From NCBI GenBank assembly GCA_944387545.1, contig CALXFE010000013.1:1-42663 (forward strand): 42,663 nucleotides of DNA. The letters are read 5' to 3'. The notes under the pieces were generated by a model that was given only the letters and a program-made list of their open reading frames with translations, was not told where the DNA came from and made no database searches. The position numbers and the translations under genes were made by a program. The DNA is from an uncultured Clostridia bacterium. Lineage in GTDB: Bacteria; Bacillota; Clostridia; TANB77; CAG-508. Below are positions 9,753 through 19,722 of this stretch, in pieces; the stretch's first letter is position 1, and each line of letters begins with the position of its first letter.

Positions 9753-10233
9753 TAGAATTCTCCTTATTATTTGCATTATTTTGGTTAAATAATTCCATTA
9801 AATTTGTCATAGTAAGTAATTTAGAATATTGATCTAATTTACTTTTTTTTTCATCTCTTAAATAAGGTTTTAAAGATTGAAGTAAGTTGGATCTGGCATC
9901 AGTGGAATTATTCATTTTTTCCATAATGCTTTTCATTTTCATAATGGTATTGATATCTATATTGCTAAAATCAAAGTTGTTCGCACTGTTTGCACCATTC
10001 ACACTGTTTGTAGTATTTGAAGCGTTAGAATGATTAGAATTTATGGAAGCATCAATAGAAGCACTACCATTTACGGAAGTGTTCTCTTTTTGATTCGTGT
10101 TTGCATTCATCATATTGGATAAATTTTTTATAGCATCAGGCGGAATTTGAGAAAGCATATCATTTAAATTACCATTGTTTAGCATAGAATTTAATTTATC
10201 CATCGTATTTTTATCAATGTTAAAATTATCCAA
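9745..10233 (-). CDS. Unknown Asn-rich protein
   Basis: I do not recognise a named family. The frame is open from GTG 10242, but TTG 10233 stands five bases after GAGGTGAT and gives MDNFNIDKNTMDKL, 162 aa. The N-terminal part (about 1-45) is helical and Asn/Leu-rich. Residues about 45-85 are an Asn/Ser/Ala low-complexity linker. The C-terminal part (about 86-150) looks ordered and conserved: NFDFSNIDINTIMKMKSIM, then NLLQSLKPYLRDEKKSKLDQYSKLL, a helical arrangement with a basic patch. It has no membrane segment or signal peptide, so it is probably cytoplasmic. It overlaps and precedes the gene at 9330-9752. The pair may act together. It could be sporulation-related given the neighbours, but this is not shown by the sequence. 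Confidence 0.7.
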   Translation of the reverse strand: MDNFNIDKNTMDKLNSMLNNGNLNDMLSQIPPDAIKNLSNMMNANTNQKENTSVNGSASIDASINSNHSNASNTTNSVNGANSANNFDFSNIDINTIMKMKSIMEKMNNSTDARSNLLQSLKPYLRDEKKSKLDQYSKLLTMTNLMELFNQNNANNKENSSD

Positions 10234-10299
10234 AAAAATCACCTCATAAAATGTATATTCAAATTATAAAATTCTATGTAATATAATATGTTATATTTG

Positions 10300-10329
10300 A
10301 AAAAATGTAACAAGATTGTAACATTTTTT
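10300..10329. repeat. Inverted repeat between divergent genes
   Basis: AAAAAATGT pairs with ACATTTTTT around an inner TGTAACA-AGAT-TGTAACA direct repeat. It lies in the 280-base gap between the divergent genes at 10233 (-) and 10514 (+), upstream of both, so it is better placed for an operator than for a terminator. No regulator can be named. Confidence 0.35.
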
Positions 10330-10404
10330 AATAAACATAAAATTAATATAAAATACTAAAATTACATAAAAAGTTAAAAAAAGTAAAAAAATGGATGGAA
10401 AAAG

Positions 10405-10433
10405 TTGAAAAATCAATGAAAACAAGGTATAAT
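10405..10433 (+). promoter_or_regulatory. Sigma-A-type promoter of the surface-protein operon
   Basis: TTGAAA at 10405-10410, a 17-base spacer and a perfect TATAAT at 10428-10433. The start codon of surface protein A is 80 bases downstream behind GGGAGG (10500-10505). Confidence 0.72.
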
Positions 10434-10513
10434 TAATAATAGGTAAAATTATAAAATTTAAAATGCTGTAAGTGTGATTAAAAATAAAATTTGGTTTCAA
10501 GGGAGGTACCAAT

Positions 10514-13500
10514 ATGAACAGTAAAATCTTAAAAATTAGTGTAGTGATAGTATTAATAATGACACTAACTATGACTAATTTTGTATTTTTGGGTTCAAGC
10601 ATTATCAGTTATGCAGCAGATAATGTATCAACTAACCACAAAAATATAGAATTTGATGCCTATTTTAAAAATAGTGAAGGACAAAAGACAACTATATTAG
10701 AAAGAACTTCAGATATACAAGATATATCTTTGTATTTGTCTTTGAATGTTAACAAAGAAGGTTTCTTCATAGGCGAGGTAGAATTATCAAATGCTAACTT
10801 TAATATTGTTGGCTCTGAAAGTGAGTTTGTAAGTAAAATTTCAGACAATAAAATATATTTAAATCAATTAAATGCAGGAACATCGGCAGAAATAGAAATT
10901 AAAGTAAAACCAAAAGATGATGATGTAATAGATTTAAGTATGTTAAATTGTGAGAGTGAATTCATATTGACAGGTGTCTATAGAGATAGTACAGAAAAAG
11001 ACATAAAGATAGAATCCACAAGAAAAGTTAACATGCAATTGGTAGAAACAAATACAAATGATAACGTGGAAAATACATTAAAAATCATAACAAATAAAGT
11101 ATTAAAAATATCTGGTGAAGATAAAAGAGTTATTCAATTATCATTAAAAATGGGATTAAAAGATGATAATTACCCAATGAAAGAGATTTATGCAAAAATA
11201 AATGTTCCAACAATAGATGGAAAAACACCAGAGGTTAAGAAAGACATAAGTTTAAACACAATGACAGCATTTGACTATAAATATGAGCGTGGAAATGTTG
11301 AAATAACATTGAAAAATGATCCAACAGACAATAATCATATTTTATGGAGAAAACAAGGAGAAGAAAATGTTATCTTAACATATATTTATGATGCAGATAT
11401 AAATTTAGAAGGCACGGAAATAATCTCTGAAGAAAGTGTAACCTTACAAGATAATAAGGAATTGACATCTGATGCAGGAAGAATAACATTAACAAATGCA
11501 CAAATAGATTCTACAATAGAAGTAACAGCAACGAATTCTGAAGAAAGTATATATAAAGGAAAATTATATTCAGGTATTGACAAACAATATACAAGTAAAA
11601 CTGTATTAGATATTAATTTAGCAAATATTGAAGAATATATATCTATAAAAGAAGAAAGTAGCAGATATATAACTTCAGATGGAGAGGCAGATAGTCATAT
11701 ATTCTATAATAAGACAACAATTTCTAAAGAAACCTTTGATAAAATCTTTGGACAAGATGGAACAATTGAGATATATAATGAAAATGGTACATTATTATCA
11801 AAAGTAACCAAGGATACACAAACAGATAAAAACGGAAATTATGTTATTGACTATACAGGAAAAGAACCAAAAGGAATAGAGATTAGAACATCAAAACCGA
11901 TAGCAGAAGGAAGTTTAGAATTTGAATCAACAAAAACAATAAAGGCTTCAGATATGAATATTGTAAAAGCAGCAAGTAGCATAGCAACTAAAATTATATA
12001 TGGTTATAACAATTACAATGAACAAAATACAAAAACAAAAGAAGCATTATATACAAAAGGTATAGAGGCTGAAACAGAAATGCAAATGGCATTAAAAGAA
12101 ACAACAACAGAAGCCAAATTAGAAATAAGCAGAAATTCATTATCAACCATTGTTGCAAATGATATCGAGATGAAATTAATATTAAAAACAGATGATGAAT
12201 CAAGAGATTTATATAAAAATCCAACATTTACGATTATATTACCTGAGCAAGTAGAAAGTATACAAGTAAATAGTATTAATTTATTATATGAAGAAGAATT
12301 AAAAATTGCAAATTATGCAGTAAATGGAAGAATGATTACCATTCAAATGCAAGGAGAGCAAACGGCATATAAAGCAGAGTCAGTTGAAGGTGCAAATATT
12401 ATTATAGATGCAACTGTAAATGTAAGCAGAACATCAATTGCAAAAGCAGAAACAATTAATGTTACCTATACAAATGAAAAAGTAAATAGCTATGTAAATA
12501 ATGAAGAATTTGGTAGAATTTCTAAACCAATAGAGGTTGTTGCTCCAAAAGATGTAACAGCAATTAACCGTATTCAAGATTTAGATGTAGAAACAGTCGG
12601 AGAAAATGAAATAAGTAGTGTAAGCATACAAAGAGGAACAGACAGTAAGCAAGTAGAAGTTGATCTTGAAGTTATCAATAATAATGAAGAAGATATTGAA
12701 AATGTAAGTATAATGGGAACATTTCCAACAAATACAGATAAAAATAATATGGATATAAGCGTTGTGGATGGAATTAACTTAGAAAATGCAAAAGTATATT
12801 ATACAGAAAATGAAAATGCAACAGCAGATCTTCAATCTTCAGAAAATGGATGGACTGAAAATATAACAAATCCAACAACAGTAAAAAAATATTTGGTTAT
12901 AATGGATAAAATTGATCCAAAAACAGCGGTTGATGCTTCTTATACAATAGAAATACCAGAAAATCTAGAATATAACCAAACAGCAACAGAAGGATATGAA
13001 GTAAATTATACAAAAGGACAAGCAAGAAGCACAAATATGATAAAGGCAACAACCATTGAAATGGAAACAGGGGTTGGACCAAAATTAGAAACAAACTTGA
13101 CAGCGACACTATCTGAAGAAGAATTAACCAATAGTAGTACAGTTAAAAATGGAGAAGTTATAAAATATAGAGTACAAGTATCAAATATAGGTTCAGAAGA
13201 TGTAACAAATGTAAAAGTAACAGGAATGATACCAGAAGGTACTATGTTAGTAGAACCAGTAACAAATTATGAATATACAGGTGCTTCATATTATAAAGCA
13301 ATTAGAACAGATGCATATGAAACAACAATTGAAAGCTTAAAAGTTGGAGAAATAAAATATGTAGAATATGAAGTGATGGTTAGCTCAAATTTAGCAGCAG
13401 GAACTTCAATTGCAAATACTGTAGAAATAAACTATGCAGATGTTGTTCAAGAAACAAACGAGTTTAAAGTTTCATCAGAAGCAGGAACATTAAGAGCAAT

Positions 13501-15454
13501 GGTAAAAAGAGTAACAGACAGAAAAATTGATTTATATGAAGCAGGAACGGTAGAATATTTTGCAATCGTAAAAAATATTTCATCTGAACCAATCAATAAT
13601 GTTAAAGTAAAAACAAATAAATCAGAAAATCTAGAAGTATCAAGATTAACTTTGATATCAGGAATGAGTGAAAATGAAATTGGAGATGACGAAATATATC
13701 CAGTAACATCAGAGGAAACGACGGATATAATAGAAGAAACAAGTACAGAAATAAATGAAAATACACAATCAGAAATCATAGAATATAGTGATGAGATTAA
13801 TATAGGAACATTAGAGCCAGGAGAGGCTAAAGTATTAAGTTATAACATGGTTATTAATGAAATGCCAGATAATACAATCGATACAATCAATTTCTCAGTA
13901 ATTGCTTCAGATGGAGAAAAAGAACACAAATCAAATTATTGGGAAGACAGAGTCAATTGTTTTGGCATTGACATGACTATGGAATCTAATACGGAAACAA
14001 AATATGTAAAATCAGGAGATAATATTACATATACTATGAAGGTAAGAAATAACAGTACATCACAAACATCAGGTTTAGTAATAAGAGATGAAATTCCTTC
14101 TCAATTAACAATCAATCGCGTAACAAGAGATGGAGAGGAAATAGGAGTTGCCACAAACAATATAGAAATGCAAGCAGAAATACCAGCAAATGGAGAAACC
14201 ACAATTGTTATTGATACAATCGTAAATTATTCAGATGCAAGGACAGAAGCAGAAACAATTACAAATAGAGCAACTGCTAGTATCTATGGTGAAGAGATTG
14301 CAACTACATCAGATTTAAATCACATAATAGAAGCAGATGTTGTTGATGATAATAATGGAGCTGAATCTGGAAATGGTGATAATAACAATAATAACAATAA
14401 TGATAATGAACAAAATGGAAATATAGCAAATGGTGAACAAATGATAAGTGGTTTAGCATGGTATGATGAAAATGGAAATGGTAAAAAAGACGATGGAGAG
14501 CAAAATTTAAGTAATATAACTGTAGAATTACTAAATGTTCAAACAAATCAACTAGTAAAAGACACATCAGGAGATACTTTGAAGGCCACAACAAATGCAA
14601 ATGGAATGTATGTTCTTGATAATATTTCTAATGGAGAATATATTGCGATATTTGAATATAACAAAGACCAATATGCTTTAACAAAATATAAAGCAGAAGG
14701 TATTAGTGAAGTTGACAACTCTGATGTAAGATTAACGGAGTTATTAATCGGAGACACTAAACAAGAAGTAGCATCAACAGATATCATTAGTATCGATGGT
14801 GAAAATATATCAGACATAAGTATTGGATTAATAGAGCTACAAAATTTTGATTTAAAATTAGATAAATTTGTTAACAGAATATTAATACAAAACACAGCAG
14901 GAACAACTACTAGAGAATATAATAATGCAACAACAGCTAAAGTTGAAATAGATGCAAAACAAATGAAAGGTTCAACGGTTATTATTGAATATAATATCGT
15001 TGTAACAAATGTAGGAGAAATACCAGGATATGCTAGAAATATAGTAGATTATATGCCAAGTGATTTAGAATTTAGTTCTGAATTAAATAAAGATTGGTAT
15101 GAAAAAGATAATGTATTATATACAACAGCATTTGGAAATGATATTATAAATCCAGGTGAATCTAAAACAATAACATTAACACTAACCAAAACAATGGGTG
15201 AAGATAATCTTGTAACAAGAAATAATGCAGAAATATATGAAGATTATAATAACTTAGGATTAGAAGATGGAAACTCAACACCAGGCAATCATGTAAATGG
15301 TGAAAATGACATGGGATCAGCAGATGTTATTATCAGTATTAGAACTGGTGGCGTTGTATATATGTCAATTGGAATAACAATAGCAATCATTGTATTAGCA
15401 GGAATTATTGCAGCAATAATTGTAAAAAGAAAAAATTTGAGAGATGAAATGTAG
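10514..15454 (+). CDS. Giant secreted surface protein A, DUF11/SdrD-B-like repeats, C-terminal membrane anchor
   Basis: This 1646-aa protein has a signal peptide at 1-35 (cleavage likely after SYAA). Residues 36-840 are beta-rich and not assignable to a named family. Residues about 850-1270 hold two or three DUF11-like beta-sandwich repeats (KYRVQVSNIGSEDVTNVKV; TYTMKVRNNSTSQTSGL). An Asn/Asp-rich linker lies at about 1280-1308, then an SdrD-B/Cna-B-like domain at about 1311-1430 (LAWYDENGNGKKDDGEQNLS, a calcium-binding type loop). Another DUF11-like domain starting FDLKLDKFVNR covers about 1446-1600. The C-terminus has IISIRTGG, a membrane segment at about 1613-1636 and KRK. There is no LPXTG, but the TGG-hydrophobic-basic tail resembles a degenerate sorting signal. 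It is probably a stalk or adhesin-like wall protein. It forms an operon with gene B, 16 bases downstream. Confidence 0.82.
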   Translation: MNSKILKISVVIVLIMTLTMTNFVFLGSSIISYAADNVSTNHKNIEFDAYFKNSEGQKTTILERTSDIQDISLYLSLNVNKEGFFIGEVELSNANFNIVGSESEFVSKISDNKIYLNQLNAGTSAEIEIKVKPKDDDVIDLSMLNCESEFILTGVYRDSTEKDIKIESTRKVNMQLVETNTNDNVENTLKIITNKVLKISGEDKRVIQLSLKMGLKDDNYPMKEIYAKINVPTIDGKTPEVKKDISLNTMTAFDYKYERGNVEITLKNDPTDNNHILWRKQGEENVILTYIYDADINLEGTEIISEESVTLQDNKELTSDAGRITLTNAQIDSTIEVTATNSEESIYKGKLYSGIDKQYTSKTVLDINLANIEEYISIKEESSRYITSDGEADSHIFYNKTTISKETFDKIFGQDGTIEIYNENGTLLSKVTKDTQTDKNGNYVIDYTGKEPKGIEIRTSKPIAEGSLEFESTKTIKASDMNIVKAASSIATKIIYGYNNYNEQNTKTKEALYTKGIEAETEMQMALKETTTEAKLEISRNSLSTIVANDIEMKLILKTDDESRDLYKNPTFTIILPEQVESIQVNSINLLYEEELKIANYAVNGRMITIQMQGEQTAYKAESVEGANIIIDATVNVSRTSIAKAETINVTYTNEKVNSYVNNEEFGRISKPIEVVAPKDVTAINRIQDLDVETVGENEISSVSIQRGTDSKQVEVDLEVINNNEEDIENVSIMGTFPTNTDKNNMDISVVDGINLENAKVYYTENENATADLQSSENGWTENITNPTTVKKYLVIMDKIDPKTAVDASYTIEIPENLEYNQTATEGYEVNYTKGQARSTNMIKATTIEMETGVGPKLETNLTATLSEEELTNSSTVKNGEVIKYRVQVSNIGSEDVTNVKVTGMIPEGTMLVEPVTNYEYTGASYYKAIRTDAYETTIESLKVGEIKYVEYEVMVSSNLAAGTSIANTVEINYADVVQETNEFKVSSEAGTLRAMVKRVTDRKIDLYEAGTVEYFAIVKNISSEPINNVKVKTNKSENLEVSRLTLISGMSENEIGDDEIYPVTSEETTDIIEETSTEINENTQSEIIEYSDEINIGTLEPGEAKVLSYNMVINEMPDNTIDTINFSVIASDGEKEHKSNYWEDRVNCFGIDMTMESNTETKYVKSGDNITYTMKVRNNSTSQTSGLVIRDEIPSQLTINRVTRDGEEIGVATNNIEMQAEIPANGETTIVIDTIVNYSDARTEAETITNRATASIYGEEIATTSDLNHIIEADVVDDNNGAESGNGDNNNNNNNDNEQNGNIANGEQMISGLAWYDENGNGKKDDGEQNLSNITVELLNVQTNQLVKDTSGDTLKATTNANGMYVLDNISNGEYIAIFEYNKDQYALTKYKAEGISEVDNSDVRLTELLIGDTKQEVASTDIISIDGENISDISIGLIELQNFDLKLDKFVNRILIQNTAGTTTREYNNATTAKVEIDAKQMKGSTVIIEYNIVVTNVGEIPGYARNIVDYMPSDLEFSSELNKDWYEKDNVLYTTAFGNDIINPGESKTITLTLTKTMGEDNLVTRNNAEIYEDYNNLGLEDGNSTPGNHVNGENDMGSADVIISIRTGGVVYMSIGITIAIIVLAGIIAAIIVKRKNLRDEM

Positions 15455-15470
15455 AAAGGAGGGAAAAAGG

Positions 15471-18400
15471 ATGCAAAAAATGAAAAAAATAGTCATTGCT
15501 ATCATAATACTGTTAATAGCCATATTAACATATACCACGATATCCAAAGCATATAGTGTTGAAGAAAGTGTCAGCATAAAATATAGTGATTATATCAATG
15601 ATCCAAATCTGTTTTGTGTTGAGCATAAACAATCATTACGTGGAACATTAACTTATAAAGTAATATCAGAAGTAGATATTAATGGAAATGTTTCAACAGA
15701 TCACACAGGAAAAGAAATAAACAGTTGGTATAATGCAAAGCTTGCTTATATACTATCAGGAGACAATGGGGCAAATAAAGAAAGTGGACCTGTACAAAAT
15801 GCCATTTGGAATTATATGTATACTTGGATGAAAAATGTAGGGCAATATCATGCAGGATTATATGATGGATTTGCTAGTACAAGTAAAGGAAATGATACAA
15901 ATTTAGATTCAGAATCTTCAGATTATGCAAATGAATTAGCCAATTTAGAAGTAACAGATAATACCAATAAAGATGCAATAGCTGTACAAGCAAATGGTGA
16001 ATATATAAAAATAGGACCATTTAACTGGAGTTTTTCAGGAAAATTAAATGAGATTGAAGTAAAAGATCAAAATGGAAATGCAGTTGGCGGACTAACTTTT
16101 AGTCAATATACAGGAACAACAGCGAGTACAATCGGTGTGGGAGACATAGAATCAGGAAAAGATTTTTATATATCTGTACCAATCAGTAGCGGTATTACCA
16201 GAATAACAGGAATTACGGCAAAAGGAAGTGCAACTGTCAAAGGTGTAAAAATATGGTTCCTAGAGTCACAAAGTGGATATAATTATCAGGATTTAATAGC
16301 AAGAGAACCACATGAAGCACCATATGACTACGAAACACCATTTGATTATGATATTCCTTTATTAGGAAATTTAAAAGTTATAAAAGTCAATAAAGATAAT
16401 CATGAAATAAAATTATCAGGTGTTGGTTTCAAAATTAAAAACAAAGAAACAGGTAAATATGTACATCAAGCAACAGACGGAAAGATTACATATGTAGATG
16501 AAAATCAAGCAACAGAATTTGTAACAGACCAGAAAGGTGAGATTTTAATAAAAAATCTAGTGATAGGTACATATGTAGCATATGAAACTAAAAATCCAAA
16601 TTATGGATATGAAATTGTATCAGAAGGATTAGAACATACTGTAGTAGTAGATAAAACAGAAGATTTTGTGATTGAAAACAAACAAATCTATGTAAAACTT
16701 TCAGGATATGTATGGCTAGATAAGCAAAATGGAAAAGAATCATATAGAAATGATTTATATAACACGAGTACAGATACATACCAAGATACAGAGGATGAAT
16801 TATTAGAAAATGTAAATGTAAGATTGATTGATAGAACAACAGGAGCGGTTGTAAAAAATGATAACGGACAAGATTTCTATGCAAAAACAAAAGAAATTCA
16901 TATGGGTGATGGAATCCTAAGATATTATCAATTTGTAGATGTTAGAACAGAGAATCTTGAACAATATTATATACAATTTGAGTATGATGGATTAACATAT
17001 ACAAATGTAACGCCACATATAGAGGTAGAGGCGACTGGATCAAAAGCAGCAGAAAATGCAAATGATAGAGATGAATTCAATAAAGACTTTAGTACAATTC
17101 AAGGTGCTTCTGAAACAACAGGTGTGGCATTAGATGAAACAGGAAATGTAGCACATCAATTATCATATAATAAAAACAGAGAACAACATCAATCAACATT
17201 AATTAATGAAGGATTACCAGTTGGACAATATCCAATAACAGCTAATACAGATGAAACAAATTATATTATAAAAGATCATTTTGAATATGGAATGGAAGAA
17301 ATACCATATATCAACTTAGGATTGTATGAAAGAGAACAGCCAGATTTAGCGTTAATCAAAGATATGCAAAATGTTAGAGTAGCAGTAAATGGATATCAAC
17401 ATATATATGAGTATGCTCAAAGATTTGTAAATCAAGGAGAATATAGTGGAAATGGATTTAATGTAGGTGTTAAATTTAGTAGCAAATATCTATCAAACTC
17501 ATATACAAGAGCGATTTATAAAGCAGATTATGAATATGTAAATGAAAATGACAAGAGCAAAGAATTAAAAGTGTATATTACATATAGAATTGCAGTAAGA
17601 AATGAATCAACAAACTTAGTATCACAAGTAAATAGTTTAGTAGATTACTTTGATAGTAGATATACAATGGTTGCAGCAGGTACAGGATTAAATCAAGAAG
17701 GTATTATCACAGGCAATATCGAATATACACAAGAAGGATATAATGACAAATATGCAAAAGCAATCATTTATACCAATTCAAAAATAGAAGCCGGAAAACA
17801 AAATGAATTTTATGTACAATTTGAATTAGGTAGAGAAGCTGTAATCAATATACTAAATGACCGTGAAAACTTAGTAAATGTTGTAGAAATCAATTCATAC
17901 TCAACATTTAATACAAATGGAAATGTATATGCAGGTGTAGATGTTGACTCAAATCCAGGTAATGCAATACCAGGAGATACCTCAACATATGAAGATGATA
18001 CAGATGCCAGCCCATCATTAAAATTAGAAGTAGCAGATGCAAGAGAAATGGCAGGTAAAGTATTCTTAGACACTACAACAGGAGAATTAAAGACAGGAGA
18101 AATCAGACAAGGTAGTGGAGCATATGAAGAAGGAGAAACAGGAATACCTGGTGTAGCAATAACACTTACAGAAAATACAGGAAGTGGAAAAGTATATACA
18201 GCAACAACAGACGAAAATGGTAATTTCTACATTGCAGATTACATCCCTGGAGATTATACATTAACGTATACATGGGGAGATACAACATATACAGTACAAA
18301 ACTATAAAGGAACGGTATATAATAAAGATAGATATGATGCAAATGTAGCTAATAAACAATGGTATAAAACAGATGTAGATACAAGATGGACAGACGCAAC

Positions 18401-19421
18401 AGATGATTATCAAACAAGATTAGCCATAGATGAAGAACTAAAACAAATAACAAATGCAACACAAACAACGATTGATAAAATGGATGCTACAACGCCAACA
18501 ATGGGAATCGGTGTAGAATATGAATCAACATACACAGCATCAGCTGGTGATAGATATACATACAAAATCTATAACCTAGACTTTGGTATTGTAGAAAGAG
18601 CAAGACAAGATGTATCATTAAATAAGAGAGTTAAAACAATGAAAGTTACTTTAGCAAATGGGCAAGTATTAGTAGACTTAGAAGTAACAGAAGACGGAAA
18701 ACTAGAAGGACAAACATCAAATGTAACCTATTTACCACCATCAACAAGTTCAATACCAACAAATGGATTTATAAGACTTGAAATGGATAGTGAATTGATA
18801 GAAGGTTCAAGACTAGAAATTGGTTATGAAATTAGAGTAGACAATAATAGTGAATTAGACTACTTATCAGAAAATTATTACAAATATGGAATCATAGAAG
18901 GAGACGTTGTAACCATTACACCATCAGGAATTGTTGATTATCTAGATGATGATTGGGACTTTAATGCAGAAAATAATCCGGATTGGGAAGCAGTACAAAA
19001 AGATGATACTAGACTTGCGTTAGCAGAAGATGTAACAAATGCAGCTTCAATAGACGGTACAAAATTACTATATACAGAAGCTTTAACAAGATATAATTTA
19101 AAACCAACAGAAAATGCAACAATTATGCTAAATGTTTCTAAGTTATTAACTTCATCAGATGATATTGAATTAGGAAATGAAACAGAAATTGTTAAAGTTG
19201 ACAAACCAGGTGGTTCTGATTTAACAACAACACCAGGTGATTATGTACCAGGAACAGGACCAAATGTAGAAGGTGACGATGATATGGCAGAAATTGTTAT
19301 TGTAACACCAAATACTGGTGAAAACTTAAATTATATCATACCACTAGTGGTAACGATAACGGCATTTGTTATCATAGGAACAGGAATCATATTCATTAAG
19401 AAAAAAGTGCTAAATAAATAA
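15471..19421 (+). CDS. Giant surface protein B, probable thioester-domain adhesin with sortase-like tail
   Basis: The frame is open from 15444, inside gene A, but ATG 15471 follows AAAGGAGG (15455-15462) and starts a clean signal peptide (1-27), giving 1316 aa. Residues about 30-165 look like a thioester domain: C49 in NLFCVEHKQS and Q109 in PVQNAIWNY fit the Cys and Q-x-A-[IV]-W signatures of Gram-positive thioester adhesins, which bind host amines covalently. A SpaA-like Cna-B domain follows at about 298-405, then beta domains including an SdrD-B-like unit at about 412-530 (YVWLDKQNGKESYRNDL), a large conserved region from about 620 to 845 (PDLALIKDMQNVRV), and another Cna-B-like unit near 860-960. 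The tail is TPNTGE, a membrane segment and KKK, a sortase-like signal of variant type. A terminator follows at 19434. Confidence 0.82.
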   Translation: MQKMKKIVIAIIILLIAILTYTTISKAYSVEESVSIKYSDYINDPNLFCVEHKQSLRGTLTYKVISEVDINGNVSTDHTGKEINSWYNAKLAYILSGDNGANKESGPVQNAIWNYMYTWMKNVGQYHAGLYDGFASTSKGNDTNLDSESSDYANELANLEVTDNTNKDAIAVQANGEYIKIGPFNWSFSGKLNEIEVKDQNGNAVGGLTFSQYTGTTASTIGVGDIESGKDFYISVPISSGITRITGITAKGSATVKGVKIWFLESQSGYNYQDLIAREPHEAPYDYETPFDYDIPLLGNLKVIKVNKDNHEIKLSGVGFKIKNKETGKYVHQATDGKITYVDENQATEFVTDQKGEILIKNLVIGTYVAYETKNPNYGYEIVSEGLEHTVVVDKTEDFVIENKQIYVKLSGYVWLDKQNGKESYRNDLYNTSTDTYQDTEDELLENVNVRLIDRTTGAVVKNDNGQDFYAKTKEIHMGDGILRYYQFVDVRTENLEQYYIQFEYDGLTYTNVTPHIEVEATGSKAAENANDRDEFNKDFSTIQGASETTGVALDETGNVAHQLSYNKNREQHQSTLINEGLPVGQYPITANTDETNYIIKDHFEYGMEEIPYINLGLYEREQPDLALIKDMQNVRVAVNGYQHIYEYAQRFVNQGEYSGNGFNVGVKFSSKYLSNSYTRAIYKADYEYVNENDKSKELKVYITYRIAVRNESTNLVSQVNSLVDYFDSRYTMVAAGTGLNQEGIITGNIEYTQEGYNDKYAKAIIYTNSKIEAGKQNEFYVQFELGREAVINILNDRENLVNVVEINSYSTFNTNGNVYAGVDVDSNPGNAIPGDTSTYEDDTDASPSLKLEVADAREMAGKVFLDTTTGELKTGEIRQGSGAYEEGETGIPGVAITLTENTGSGKVYTATTDENGNFYIADYIPGDYTLTYTWGDTTYTVQNYKGTVYNKDRYDANVANKQWYKTDVDTRWTDATDDYQTRLAIDEELKQITNATQTTIDKMDATTPTMGIGVEYESTYTASAGDRYTYKIYNLDFGIVERARQDVSLNKRVKTMKVTLANGQVLVDLEVTEDGKLEGQTSNVTYLPPSTSSIPTNGFIRLEMDSELIEGSRLEIGYEIRVDNNSELDYLSENYYKYGIIEGDVVTITPSGIVDYLDDDWDFNAENNPDWEAVQKDDTRLALAEDVTNAASIDGTKLLYTEALTRYNLKPTENATIMLNVSKLLTSSDDIELGNETEIVKVDKPGGSDLTTTPGDYVPGTGPNVEGDDDMAEIVIVTPNTGENLNYIIPLVVTITAFVIIGTGIIFIKKKVLNK

Positions 19422-19433
19422 AAAACATAAAAA

Positions 19434-19470
19434 AATATGGGATTGTATAAAAGCAATCTCATATTTTTTT
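19434..19470 (+). terminator. Rho-independent terminator of the A-B operon
   Basis: AATATGGGATTG (19434-19445) pairs with CAATCTCATATT (19454-19465) with one G-U pair and an 8-base loop. A run of seven T follows. Confidence 0.85.
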
Positions 19471-19579
19471 GTGTAAGAAAAAGTAATGAAATAAATCGAA
19501 AGCCTACGCAAATAAGCAATTTGTAGAAAAATGAATTAAAAAGTTACAAATGTAATAAAAATGTAAAAGAAATAAAATA

Positions 19580-19635
19580 TATGGCAATCATGACAAGCCA
19601 AAAAGTGCATCCCTAGAAAAATGCCCATTGCCATA
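19580..19635. repeat. Inverted repeat upstream of the fused surface gene
   Basis: TATGGCAAT (19580-19588) and ATTGCCATA (19627-19635) are perfect 9-bp complements enclosing 38 bases with a possible inner GCAT/ATGC pairing. GC content is higher than in the surrounding DNA. It lies about 90 bases before the start codon and could be a structured leader or protein-binding site. I tested it by eye against cyclic-di-GMP, preQ1, fluoride and ZTP riboswitch patterns and found no match. Confidence 0.45.
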
Positions 19636-19722
19636 AATTATATGGAAGAATTTTACCTTGAAAATGTAAAAAATAAAGTGTAATGTATACTATAGATAAA
19701 TATTAAATTTTGGAGGAAGAAT

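Larger units (their letters stand above)
19422..19722. other. Intergenic region between the two surface-protein units
   Basis: This 301-base stretch is non-coding. It holds the terminator of the A-B operon (19434-19470) and an inverted repeat (19580-19635). TTGAAA at 19655-19660 and a TATACT 22 bases further on are too far apart for a normal sigma-A promoter, so the promoter of the next gene is not clear. Confidence 0.6.

Noticed and set aside
15444..15470. Upstream start of protein B overlapping the end of gene A
   Set aside because: The codons before ATG 15471 contain the ribosome site itself, and the clean signal peptide begins at 15471.
19580..19635. Cyclic-di-GMP or other known riboswitch before the fused surface gene
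   Set aside because: The conserved cores of GEMM-I, preQ1, fluoride and ZTP riboswitches are not present; only an inverted repeat is visible.
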